A stretch of 64,000 nt of DNA from Acanthopleura granulata (taxonomy: Eukaryota; Mollusca; Polyplacophora; Chitonida; Chitonidae). The notes under the pieces are model-generated. The model made no database searches. It saw only the letters and a program-made list of their open reading frames with translations, and was not told the DNA's origin. Where the stretch lies: assembly GCA_016165875.1 (NCBI GenBank), contig JABBOT010000001.1, positions 9,055,306 to 9,119,305 of the forward strand, written 5' to 3'. How positions within the stretch are numbered: the first letter of the stretch is position 1; every line of letters begins with the position of its first letter. Made by a program: the position numbers and the translations under genes. Of the stretch, positions 36,301 to 44,583 are shown in pieces.

Positions 36301-38893
36301 CAGTTGCTTGGAGAAAATCCTCAGCCGTCACATGAAATCAAGTTAAGGCTGTCTGACTAAGACAGCTTCATGATCCTGGGACAAGGTCAAGACACGAAGG
36401 TTGCTAGGTCAAGACGCGAAGGTCACTATAGGTCAAGACGCGAAGGTCGCTATAGGTCAAGACGCGAAAGTTGCTACCTGAAGACACCAGGATCGTTAGG
36501 TCAAGTCACAAATGTCTTTGGGTCAAGAAGACGCGAAGGCTCTCCATCAAGACACGAAGGTACCTACATCAAGAGGCGTAGATTACCACGTCGATTCAAA
36601 GAAAAAGAATTGCCGCTGAGGAACTACCATTGTATACACTTATATGTAGGCACGATGTATCGGAGAAGTCTAAAGCCATGGTCGCGCTATATGTCTGCAA
36701 TGACGGGTAGGGACTTTCATTTGTTTCATTCTTATTGCTTTGGTATTGTCTGTGGAGACCGCCGAAACTGAAACTTCTCCGTCACTGTGAACAGACATCG
36801 ATCCATCCACATCTGTACATTTTTTATCTTGTGTTTTGTAGGTAAGGTCATCCCTGCCATCATGCTTATCGCCTTAGGGTACCTGGAATGTACCCAGTCA
36901 GCCACGGCAGTCGGCCTCCTCATACTGGCTGTTGCCTTAACCGCCCCCATCTTCAGCGGCTACACAGTCAACCACGTAGACATCGCCCCTGCTTACGCCG
37001 GTATCTTGTTCGGAATCTCCAACTCGGTAGCCGCGTTGACTGGATTTGTCTCCCCTGTTGTGACTGGAATTCTCACGGAAGATGTAAGTTAGAGCATTGC
37101 TTTGATACGAATACACACAGCTTTAAGGTAGCAAAAAAGATGTAACAAGGCTACAATGGTTGCCTTAACCAGTGAAATCACTGGACAGTGACAACTTGTA
37201 ACTTCTTGTTTACCGTTGCCCATATTCCCGTGTTACCAGAATCTCGTTGCTTTCGCTGGAATCCAAGTCACCAAAACTTCAATTCATTTATGTGATCGCT
37301 GTTGTATACTACATTTAACTTACACAGTGGCAGGCAGATTTATTGGGATGGAGTGGGAGAGGAAGGGCGCAGATAGGTAACCAAATAAACTTTTGGGGGT
37401 ACCCGTGGAGCGTCCTGTCCAAAGGCTGCAACTAAGCCAACACAGCACCCTCTATTTAAACTTATGATGACATGCATTACATGCATAGACCTGCAAGGAA
37501 AACGATGTCTTATTTCCCCAGATCTGGAAATGACAGGGAGATCGAGTGGCGACCTGGTTCTCAGCTTCATTGTGTAAACCTGTATTGAATCACTGCTGAA
37601 TGGAGCACATGCTGAGAAGTGGTTTATATCGTATGTGCTGGATTGGTATTGTACTAGTATATGCACATATGGGGTAGTAATGTCTAGTAACTCTAGTAAG
37701 GTCTACTAGGTTTCGCCCATGTCAATACGTTCATCGCCTTGCGGGTCTTAGCGCACGTGTACCGCTGTGGTCTAGTGTTATAAACCATTTTAAATTTAGG
37801 CTGTCACATTAAGTCGAACGTTGTCCCGACCTCGTTAGGAATCTGCAGTCGATCCAGAGTCAGACACCATGTGATGTTTTATATAACATTTCACACATGT
37901 AATTTACACATGCATACATGTCTAGGACCTTGCACACAAGTGTGAAAAAAGGGGGCCTCCGTGACTTAGTCGGTTAGCGCGGCAGCGCAGCGCAATGACC
38001 CAGAATCCTTCCACTAGTGCGGTCGCTTTGAGTTCAAGTCTGGGTCATGCTGACTTTCTCTGCGGCCTTACGTGGGAAAGTCTGCCACAACCTTCGGATG
38101 GTCGTGGGATTTCCCCGGGTTCCGCCCGGTTTCCTTCCACCATAATGCTGGCCGCCGTCGTATAAGTGAAATATTCTTGAGTACGGCATAAAACACCAAT
38201 CAAACAGATAAATAAATAACTGTGAAAAAGATATGTCTGTGTGTCAGACATATATGTACTTCAAGTTCATGTATTGTATTATGAAATCTGCTCTACCTTT
38301 CGGGTGAATAGTGTTCTTTGAATATGTAAATACGCTGTGGATGTGCGGACGTCGAGTGGTGTGATATACCGACCTGATGTCATTCATGTATTTACTCTTT
38401 TTTTGATTGGTGTGTTAAGCCTTACTCAGTTCTCTCATGTGGCGGCGATCAGGTTTATGATTGGAGGAGATCGGGGTGCCCAAGGTGAAACACCAACCTA
38501 CAAGTGTATACTTATGCGCTGTGTATGTACTTGACTCACTTCGAACGGACTCATCGGGAACGTGCAGTCACAGCCAGCCCTTTAACGGTCTGAGTCAGCA
38601 GGCCCCATGGTAGCATAAAAATGCTCCATATTATTTGCCATCTGTGTCTTATCGCATAAATATATTTAGCAGGTTGATGAACTATTTTCTCTTTGCAGCA
38701 AACACGAGAACAGTGGCTATCTGTGTTTTACATCAGTGCAGCCATCTATATCGTGGGTGCCATTTTCTACCTGCTGTTCGCGTCAGGAGAGCTCCAGGAA
38801 TGGGCCAAGGAGAAGGATTCGCCGGAAGTGGAGGAAATGTTCCACAAAGATGGCGTAGAACTTGTGGACATGAGGCGCGAAGAAGTTGCTTGA
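15268..38893 (+). CDS. SLC17 family anion transporter, sialin-like
   Basis: This is a 12-TM major facilitator superfamily transporter related to sialin (SLC17A5) and vesicular glutamate transporters, expected in lysosomal, vesicular or plasma membranes. Exons: 15268-15337, 26174-26400, 27030-27263, 29252-29339, 29674-29769, 31651-31793, 32626-32766, 32984-33116, 36842-37083, 38699-38893. They sum to 1569 bases, 522 codons plus stop, and every phase matches; human sialin is 495 residues. Landmarks in order: [19 protein letters not shown] (TM1), an NQTNQTNQT glycosylation loop, [17 protein letters not shown], the [19 protein letters not shown] motif, [19 protein letters not shown], and [19 protein letters not shown]. 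Leu, not His, precedes GSFFWGY, so it is sialin-like rather than VGLUT-like. One intron (after 32766) has a GC donor; the rest are GT-AG. The substrate is not decidable from sequence. Confidence 0.94.
15751..16013 (+). repeat. Full-length tRNA-derived SINE
   Basis: The head GGCTTAGTTGGTTAGCGCCC resembles a Pol III A box and GCGAGTTCAAGCCCAG a B box. A unique body follows (CTGCGGATGGTCGTAGG, TTCCTCCCACTATAATGATT), then AAATATTCTTGAGCACGACG and an AAATAAATAAATG tail. With the copy at 37951 it is the best representative of the family. Confidence 0.9.
16709..16741. repeat. C-rich run and CA microsatellite
   Basis: A run of about 17 C, interrupted by a G, is followed by CCACACACACACACACAG. A shorter C run occurs near 16346-16358. 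Such runs are error-prone in sequencing. Confidence 0.9.
18600..18805. repeat. Degenerate GTGTAC-rich tract
   Basis: The motif GTGTACC or its complement appears about ten times at irregular 15-25 base spacing on both strands. A similar but weaker tract lies at about 19505-19670. Overlapping open frames here result from the motif and have no recognisable domain. Confidence 0.5.
20728..20945 (+). repeat. Minisatellite, ~40-base unit, five to six copies
   Basis: The unit is TGATGCTGTCTAAACCTCTC followed by GGCCAAGGTCTGAAT, with copies diverging by several bases and small length changes. It lies deep in SLC17 intron 1, not next to an exon. Confidence 0.9.
21990..22115 (+). repeat. SINE 3' fragment abutting a minisatellite
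   Basis: It has AGGTTTCCTCCCACCATAAT, GCCGCCGTCGCATACGTGAA, AAACACCAATCAAATAAATA and an AAAT tail. The tail runs directly into the 18-base minisatellite that follows. Confidence 0.9.
22113..22545 (-). repeat. 18-base minisatellite, about 22 copies
   Basis: The plus-strand unit is GTGTACCGTGGTTGTGTA with point variants. Because 18 is a multiple of three, long open frames run on the minus strand in two frames (repeating TVHYTS and HNHGTL-like hexapeptides, about 200 codons each) and shorter ones on the plus strand. Simultaneous openness in several frames argues that it is not coding. Confidence 0.93.
22975..23180 (-). repeat. SINE copy, reverse orientation
   Basis: On the minus strand it reads from a tRNA-like head (GGGGTTAGCGAGCTAGTGCA) through CACCACAATGCTGGTCGGCG to a short tail. 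The head B box is poor and the body has a small duplication around TTGCTGGCAAAC. Confidence 0.8.
23421..24009 (+). repeat. Dispersed repeat, ~590 bases (copy 1)
   Basis: It matches 58200-58789 over its length with many substitutions. Shared blocks include CAGGCATAGGCATTT, CTCTTCAGTATTAG, GATGTAGGG/CACGTCATC flanks, GAAATATATCAGAA, GACGTCACAGCGGAAACA and CTTTGAACTG. No open frame is conserved between the copies; it looks like an old non-coding transposon or an internal fragment. Ends were set by loss of similarity. Confidence 0.8.
24637..24716. repeat. TTTTTG simple repeat
   Basis: An almost pure T/G run built from TTTTTG and TTGTTTG units gives a short low-complexity open frame with no likely function. 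Confidence 0.95.
26174..26400 (+). CDS. SLC17 exon 2: TM1 and glycosylated luminal loop
   Basis: The exon encodes [20 protein letters not shown] then [20 protein letters not shown], followed by [19 protein letters not shown]. Three consecutive NQT sequons come from a 9-base DNA repeat (ACCAACCAG). It ends in phase 0 at AAG|GTAGGC. Confidence 0.93.
27030..27263 (+). CDS. SLC17 exon 3: TM2 to TM4
   Basis: The exon encodes [40 protein letters not shown] and [14 protein letters not shown], ending ACG|GTGAGT. The Arg of the RILxGL motif is kept, but the seventh residue after it, normally Glu in this family (RxLxGLxEGV), is Thr, encoded by the last codon before the splice site. The exon end is copied into the following intron. 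Confidence 0.93.
27221..27775 (+). repeat. Minisatellite made of exon end plus 5' splice site (~54-base unit)
   Basis: The first unit is the exon itself: CATCTTCCTCATTGTTATCA... to GCCACG, then intron GTGAGTTTATTA. About nine further units follow (CATCCTCCCCATTGTCCC, CAGAAACACCTAGGTCTGG, ...GGTGAGATTATTA). Several copies keep GGTGAG, so extra donors are available. A long open frame continues through it from the exon but loses all similarity to transporters. Confidence 0.93.
29252..31793 (+). CDS. SLC17 exons 4-6: TM4-TM6 and central loop
   Basis: Exon 29252-29339 encodes [20 protein letters not shown] and the SKLTSFTYA segment. Exon 29674-29769 encodes [20 protein letters not shown] and [11 protein letters not shown]. 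Exon 31651-31793 encodes [20 protein letters not shown], then the [13 protein letters not shown] central loop ending in KKAK. Donors are GTCAGT, GTAAGT and GTACCC. The order matches sialin without gaps. Confidence 0.94.
31855..32240 (+). repeat. Minisatellite, ~72-base unit, about five copies
   Basis: The unit is TTGATATACATAATGGGTTT, GGTCTTCGTAATGGGTTTGG, CTAACACGATGGCTGTGGCC, TAAATGACACAG. It starts about 60 bases after the exon ending at 31793 and does not include exon sequence, unlike the exon-anchored arrays. Confidence 0.9.
32626..33116 (+). CDS. SLC17 exons 7-8: TM7-TM8, with a GC-AG intron
   Basis: Exon 32626-32766 encodes [20 protein letters not shown], then the [20 protein letters not shown] segment, ending ITS at TCG|GCAAGT. 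The next exon 32984-33116 begins [20 protein letters not shown] and ends RKLWDAFG. Only the GC donor gives a continuous frame across the family alignment, so this is a GC-AG intron with otherwise consensus GCAAGT. Confidence 0.93.
35195..35512 (+). repeat. Two adjacent SINE copies
   Basis: A 3' fragment (35195-35290; CGTGTAAAAGAAATATTCTT, AAAACACCAGTCAAATAAAT) is followed directly by a longer copy (35304-35512) with a tRNA-like head GGGCCTCCGTGACCGCCAAG, a B box GAGTTCAAGCCCAG and the body through AATATTCTTGAGTACG. They lie in SLC17 intron 8. Confidence 0.85.
35548..35700 (+). repeat. Degenerate minisatellite, ~47-base unit
   Basis: Three copies of GTATGAATGTAGGCGACGGG plus TTTGCCCTTTCA with substitutions and a short partial copy. 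Intronic. Confidence 0.75.
36160..36300 (+). repeat. SINE 3' fragment
   Basis: It matches the SINE from CTGCGGATGGCCGTGGATTT through CTTCCTCCCATAATGGTGTC and CGTATAAGTAAAATATACTT to a truncated tail. It is in SLC17 intron 8. Confidence 0.8.
36383..36575 (+). repeat. Minisatellite, ~24-base unit
   Basis: The unit GGTCAAGACGCGAAGGTCGC plus TATA occurs about eight times with drift. It ends about 270 bases before the exon at 36842 and does not overlap it. Confidence 0.85.
36842..37083 (+). CDS. SLC17 exon 9: TM9-TM11
   Basis: The exon encodes [40 protein letters not shown] and [20 protein letters not shown], then [12 protein letters not shown] at the donor GTAAGT. The NHVDIAPxYAG motif is diagnostic of the SLC17 family. 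Confidence 0.96.
37951..38217 (+). repeat. Full-length tRNA-derived SINE
   Basis: It begins GGCCTCCGTGACTTAGTCGG, TTAGCGC (A-box-like), has TTTGAGTTCAAGTCTGG (B-box-like), then CGGATGGTCGTGGG, TTCCACCATAATGCTGGCCG, CCGTCGTATAAGTGAAATAT, and ends CAATCAAACAGATAAATAAA. About 265 bases. It is in SLC17 intron 9. Confidence 0.92.
38393..38500 (-). repeat. SINE 3' fragment, reverse
   Basis: The minus strand reads through a diverged CCTCCAATCATAAACCTGAT block and GAGTAAGGCTTAACACACCA to a short A tail. It is in SLC17 intron 9. Confidence 0.7.
38699..38893 (+). CDS. SLC17 last exon: TM12 and C-tail
   Basis: The acceptor is CTCTTTGCAG. It encodes [36 protein letters not shown] and an acidic tail ending MRREEVA-stop. 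TM12 followed by a GE.Q.WA segment matches sialin's C-terminus. Confidence 0.95.
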   Translation, partial: QTREQWLSVFYISAAIYIVGAIFYLLFASGELQEWAKEKDSPEVEEMFHKDGVELVDMRREEVA

Positions 38894-40134
38894 TCTAGTC
38901 ACGTCGCTAGGAGCGCCAAAAACATTGCTAAGAATCACATACGGTGACAAGTGAACAAAAATGAACCTAACCGTAGCCAGCAGAAAATCAATTGAAGTGC
39001 CCGTCCCCACAAGTCACTGGTCAATGCAATTCGCTTAGCACAGCTAGCCAGTTGCCTACGTACGTTACTGCAGCGCCCAGCGCTGGTCCCCTAGAAGTCC
39101 ACGGTGGAAATACTACAAATAACAGCTCGAACCCTACCTTACATTTGGTATGAGTAGAATCCTTTAGTCAACAGGTTTGTAAATATAGCAAAGCCGGGGC
39201 CGATAAATTATCTTTCAACAGTAATCCAGTCGCTTGTTGCTACATACCGAAAGTTATTTTTAGCTGACACTGACGTTTGTTTTTAGCTTGATGAATTAGA
39301 CATCGAATTGTTGTGCAAGGGAAGTTGGTACACACAAACCTGTGCTTTTGATTAGAGGAATGCAGCATAGAATATGCCACAAGCTGATAGGCCTACATAT
39401 CAGTGTTTATATTTGCTGGATAAAAAAACAACAACAACATCGAATTGTTATGCCACAACAGGTGATACATAAAAATGGTCATTAATACAGATGATCTGTT
39501 TTGAGGCACATTTGTTAAGAATATAACCGGTTTTCACACATCTCGTCAAAAGATCATGCGACATATCTATACAGATCTTTGTGGCTTCCTTCATGGACTC
39601 GATGAAGTAAGACTTTTATCAGGAATGAAAAATGAGCCATTTTTTACAATATGTTTAAGACTGTTAGTCAGTTTAGGGTTATGAGGTAAAGAAATAATGT
39701 TTGGCCCATCTTTTTATTGTCGTTGTTGATGATATAAGCAGGCCTCTCCAGGGCCTGAACCATTAGCCTTTATACATGAGAACAGTATCCAACTCGTCTA
39801 TCATCACACCACAAAGCAAACTCCGGAACTATACCATTAGCAACATCAGGTTGTTTGATCGTTCATAGTCATTATACATTCTTGACTCCACAAGAGTTGT
39901 TTTTTTTTTAAATTTCGTCCAATATAAGACTCCTACCCTTATATCGAATTTCCACGCCAAACTGTGCTTTCAGTGACAAAACCAAATGGCATCCTCTAAA
40001 ACTCTAGATTAAGGAAAACTTATGTTGATAACCAATGCAAAAGGAAGCACGGAATGTGACCGTAAGCATCAATAACCACCACACCAAATTGGAACTGTCT
40101 ATATGTTTTGAATTTTTCTGTTTGTACGCTGTGT

Positions 40135-40140
40135 AATAAA
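40135..40140 (+). terminator. Candidate poly(A) signal of SLC17
   Basis: AATAAA lies about 1.24 kb after the stop codon, the first exact hexamer that I noticed downstream. The assignment is tentative. Confidence 0.3.
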
Positions 40141-41329
40141 TGTGTACGTGCGTGGTCTTGCTTTAGTGTGGAACACCGACATATCATCGACAAGAGATTT
40201 TCTTCATAATACCAGACGCTAACACCAGACAAGGAATATTTTGGTTGAGTTCTGGGCTTGAAATTAGACGAGTTTGAGTATGTACGAACATCAATGTTTC
40301 TATACACACAGTGTATATCCTATTCGCACTTCACCACATTCCATTATTTATGACTCCATCTGTATATCGACCCAGCTACCTTTGTGCTGACACATGTACA
40401 TGTAAATAGTGGAACAGCCAAATGATGTATTTTGTTTTAATATCCCTTGGTACTATATATTATTGTAACCTGGGTTTGGTAGAAGAGCACCATGCCACCA
40501 AACAGGTATAACTTTCAGTTACGTCTTAGCTTCACGATCACTGTTCAGATTACCCAGTTATCTTTGGTATCTCTCTGCATGCAAACCTTTTGAAGCTTCC
40601 AAAATAGGCAAGGTTTGCAGGAAAGATTTGAAACCACGACATAATTTCCTCAGCATCAATTATCATCACAATTTCAGCACAAGACTACATCTGACCTTAG
40701 ATGCAAAAGTTTTGAAACAACCTCAACCTCTCAAACCCCCAAAAAATCTCTAGATACAATGTGCGCATTTCAATGTTCCCTGAAAAAGGGTTTACCCATG
40801 AATACCATGTGAACAACATGAGAGGTTAACCAAGAACATCAGATAAATAGCTTATGTTTGGGAATATTCAAGTGGCTTATTCCCCTTTTAGTTCTGCAGG
40901 TCAACTGCTTTGCACTATTCAGCAGAAACAGTCATCTTCTCTAGAGTAGGTGAATCTTTCAGCCTGGTTTCAGGCTTTGTTATCGAGGCCAGGTTAATGT
41001 TGGGCAGGTTTGTGGAGTTCTCGATGACAGGTGTATCCAGTCCAATGAAGTGCCTTGGTTTGCTCCGTTGTGTACAGAATTTATACCTCTGTCCTGATGT
41101 ATCCATACAGAGGAAGATTTACTGATTTATGTGAAGTGTCTGTTAGACTTGAAATAAAGGTGGACTTACGTGCCAGAAGACATCTCTTGTCTGTGCTTAT
41201 TGTTTTAAGGGTAAACACATTTGGGTCTAAGAGTTGCATCACCATCAATTAGCTATATGCTCCTTAAAACCCCGCTTGCATGAATATAGTTATATCAAGT
41301 TAGCTGGAATACTACATTTTCATCAGTTA

Positions 41330-41405
41330 GTTAGTTATTTATCTGAGTGGTGTTTTACGCCATACTCATGAATATTTCACTCATACGAAGGCGGCCAGCA
41401 TTTCA
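41330..41405 (-). repeat. SINE 3' fragment, reverse
   Basis: The plus strand reads TTATTTATCTGAGTGGTGTT, TTACGCCATACTCATGAATA and TTTCACTCATACGAAGGCGG, the complement of the SINE 3' end. Confidence 0.8.
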
Positions 41406-41636
41406 TCAATAAGATCAGAACTATAAAAGAAGCCTTACAAATGTCTACAGTATATGGTAATCTAAAAGTGAGAATTTTTACACCTTGACACCCTGAGAAA
41501 AAATTTTTCAAATTTATTCCATCAAAGAGCAAGTAACCCTTTACCGGTACTGCTGTAGATCTTACTGAAGGAGTAAACCTGAAAAAGAATCCTTTCTGAA
41601 TTAAAAAACTGAATGCTAAATGTAGTTAAAACCAAA

Positions 41637-41642
41637 TTTATT
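41637..41642 (-). terminator. Candidate poly(A) signal of NOC3L
   Basis: TTTATT on the plus strand is AATAAA on the minus strand, about 275 bases after the proposed NOC3L stop. Confidence 0.5.
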
Positions 41643-41917
41643 TACAAACAATGCATGTTTCACAGGTTAAAAGGGTAGGACACCGGTAGAAGAAGACAGT
41701 GTTGTCCATCTTTACAGTGACATGGCCACACTTACTCCACTGGTACCTTAAAGCTGTGACCTCAAATCACAAAGGCCCAGGGACCAAACTTTGCTGTACA
41801 ATCTCTCGATGTGGGTAGAGTCAAGTCACTAATATCTCTCTTGCAGGTATATGGGCACATTATCACAGGTCTGCCTCAGCATGGTTATCCTAACCGCTGG
41901 CAGGTGGCCCATGTCCA

Positions 41918-44583
41918 TCAGGTGTCGCCTGTCTCAAGGCTATCTGGGGTGCTCGTTAGTACAGATTCCATCATCACCCTGAGGTCCTCCTGCTGCCAGC
42001 CTTTTAACCTCACCTGGAGAAATATCAGCGAAACATCAAGCAAAATCCTTGATTATTCTAATTAATAATCCGCTTCACATCTCTCATACCTGTATAGAAT
42101 TGTTATTATGGACTGCGCAATGTTTTGACATGGTAAGAAACTAAAAGCAGTGACAGTGCTTGACAGCTTAGGTTTCGCTACTCCATGGCAGGGAGCACTA
42201 GCAAGAACACAGAAAAATCTTCAGCTTTTAATAACATCAGTATGACTCACAGCAAGGGGTAACTACAGAGAACGTGACCAGCACTGTGTACACCAATATG
42301 ACTCACAGCAAGGGGTAACTACTGAGAACGTGACCAGCACTGTGTACACCAGTATGACTCACAGCAAGGGGTAACTACAGAGAACGTGACCAGCACTGTG
42401 TACACCAGTATGACTCACAGCAAGGGGTAACTACTGAGAACGTGACCAGCACTGTGTACACCAATATGACTCACAGCAAGGGGTAACTACAGAGAACGTG
42501 ACCAGCACTGTGTACACCAGTATGACTCACAGCAAGGGGTAACTACAGAGAACGTGACCAGCACTGTGTACACCAGTATGACTCACAGCAAGGGGTAACT
42601 ACTGAAAACGCGACCAGCACTGTGTACACCAGTATGACTCACAGCAAGGGGTAACTACTGAGAACGTGACAAGCACTGTGTACACCAGTATGAGTCACAG
42701 CAAGGGGTAACTACAGAGAACGTGATCAGCACTGTATACACCAGTATGACTCACAGCAAGGGGTAACTACTGAAAACGTGACCAGCACTGTGTACACCAG
42801 TATTGTTAACCATCCTGAATAGCAGATGTCATTTCTACATATTTTATAAATGGTTTTCATGTACTAAACAACAAAAATGACTTCTATGAATAATGATGTT
42901 ACTATCATAGAAGAAAACCATAGAAGAACATGACCAGCACTGTGTACACCAACATGACTCACAGCAAGGGGTAACTACAGAGAACATGACCAGCACTGTG
43001 TACACCAACATGACTCACAGCAAGGGGTAACTACAGAGAACATGACCAGCACTGGTCATAATGATGTTACTATCATAGAAGAAAACCTAAAACAACACAT
43101 GCCCCTTAGCAGAATGGCACCTCAAAATAGGAGCTAGCACCACAGAAAGTATTTATTTACTTATGTGATTGCTGCTTTAAGAAAACCTCACCAATATCTC
43201 ACAGGCAGCCAGCAATATGGTGGGAGAAAACTGGCCACAGCCAAGTGTAACCAAAGAAAGTAAGCAGGAACACAGAGCCTTCTAGTAAATGTTGTCTTAC
43301 CACTTTTTTGTTTTGCTTCACTTTTTCTGTCAAACTGGAATCAAATTTCATGGCTCCTAAATCAAACTCCTTGAGCAATTCCCTGTGATTTCTGAAACAA
43401 AAAAGACATCACTTTCATTTTAATGCTACTAATTATCTCAAGTGGCCAATGAACAACTTGCATACATACCTTATATATGTATTTATTTGGCGTTTAATGC
43501 TATGCCATAGTCAAGAATTTTTCTGTTGAATGGCTTAACACTTAGTCATGTTTATGCCTGAATACTACTGGACTGCTTGGAGAGAAGAACTGTAATTTGC
43601 CAGGTATGTGACAAACCTCCACCACTTAGGCTGTAACAGAACCTGCAGGAACTGTACAGGGAGACCTGGGTCTCACTGGTCAGAGACTCACTGGTCAGAG
43701 ACTCACTGGTCAGAGGCTCACTGACTGCAGAGCGTAGAACATTTTAAGCAAAAGGCTCAGCAAGAACCAAAATATATACCACAAATGCCAAGTAAGGGTC
43801 CATCGCAACCCAAATGCTAAACAAAATACTGTATTTGCAGGACTTTCCAAAAAAAATACTGCTACATGTGTAGCAGTACATGAAATTTAACCATCCCAAA
43901 ACCTAACACTAGCAATGACAGTCTAAGTACTACACCAAGCATGCTAATATTTTTTTTAGAAAATGTAATAAATTAAATAAAAGAGTCTTACTTTCTGGCT
44001 AGCTCGGCTGTTAACTGGCCTTCCCCTGTGGTTGGTGCCTGATGAACAACATGGCTGCTGTATTTCCTGACCGTGGGATGGTAGTGCTTCTGCAAGGGAG
44101 ATAAAGCATGTAGCTTCCACCCCTTGTGAAAAGGCTTTCATGAAACTTGGCCAATGCCAACTTCAGGGGACATCTAATGCACGAACATTTTAATTCTATT
44201 ACAGTGATGATCACCAAACTAATTATTTCTTCTGGTAACACCATAACATTTATTTATTTACTTATTTGAATGGGGTTTTATGCCATACTCAAGAATATTT
44301 CACTCATACCACAGTGGCTAGCATTGGGGTGGGATGCAACCGAGCAGAGCCGGGGGAAACCCACGGTTGCTGGCAGACCTTCCCACGATCATCATAAGAA
44401 TTTACTAGTACACAACAATCAAGCCATCACACAATCGCCCCTATTTTGAGTTACCGTTAGCAGTGTGAGTTCCCAGAGAGCAGTGTTCTGGGCGTGGCAA
44501 TGTTCAGGGTCATCTAATTCCATCAGGTACACACCACTTCCTTGCATCTCATTATCATACAGGAGGTCGCTCCTGGAATATGT
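41918..44583 (-). CDS. NOC3L: NOC3L C-terminal exons
   Basis: Exon 44583-44455 encodes [20 protein letters not shown] and [18 protein letters not shown]. Exon 44089-43992 encodes [20 protein letters not shown], then an acidic/Gln stretch to ELARK. Exon 43391-43301 encodes [20 protein letters not shown] and a lysine-rich end. These match human NOC3L in order. The last exon, 42013-41918, encodes [20 protein letters not shown] and nine to eleven more residues to a stop; it is in phase and has a good acceptor (TATTTCTCCAG), but its similarity to known NOC3 C-termini is weak, so this final exon is less certain. Confidence 0.85.

Larger units (their letters stand above)
38894..41636. other. Convergent intergenic region between SLC17 and NOC3L
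   Basis: It holds the SLC17 3' untranslated region (candidate AATAAA at 40135-40140) and a reverse SINE fragment (41330-41405). Overlapping open frames on both strands at 40910-41125 have no recognised domain and no clear splice partners. Nothing else was seen. Confidence 0.5.

Noticed and set aside
37951..38040. Possible functional tRNA gene
   Set aside because: A/B-box-like sequences are present but no cloverleaf closes and the SINE body follows; it is a tRNA-derived SINE head.
38045..38251. Minus-strand frame containing [20 protein letters not shown]
   Set aside because: It is the antisense of the SINE body; the same peptide appears wherever the SINE occurs (also near 9000, 22000, 35200 and 36200).
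40910..41125. Overlapping open frames on both strands, possibly an exon
   Set aside because: No domain recognised, no convincing acceptor and donor, and it lies past the likely poly(A) signal of NOC3L.
42237..43055. CRISPR-like regularly spaced repeats
   Set aside because: The repeats are head-to-tail without unique spacers, and the locus is an animal nuclear gene.
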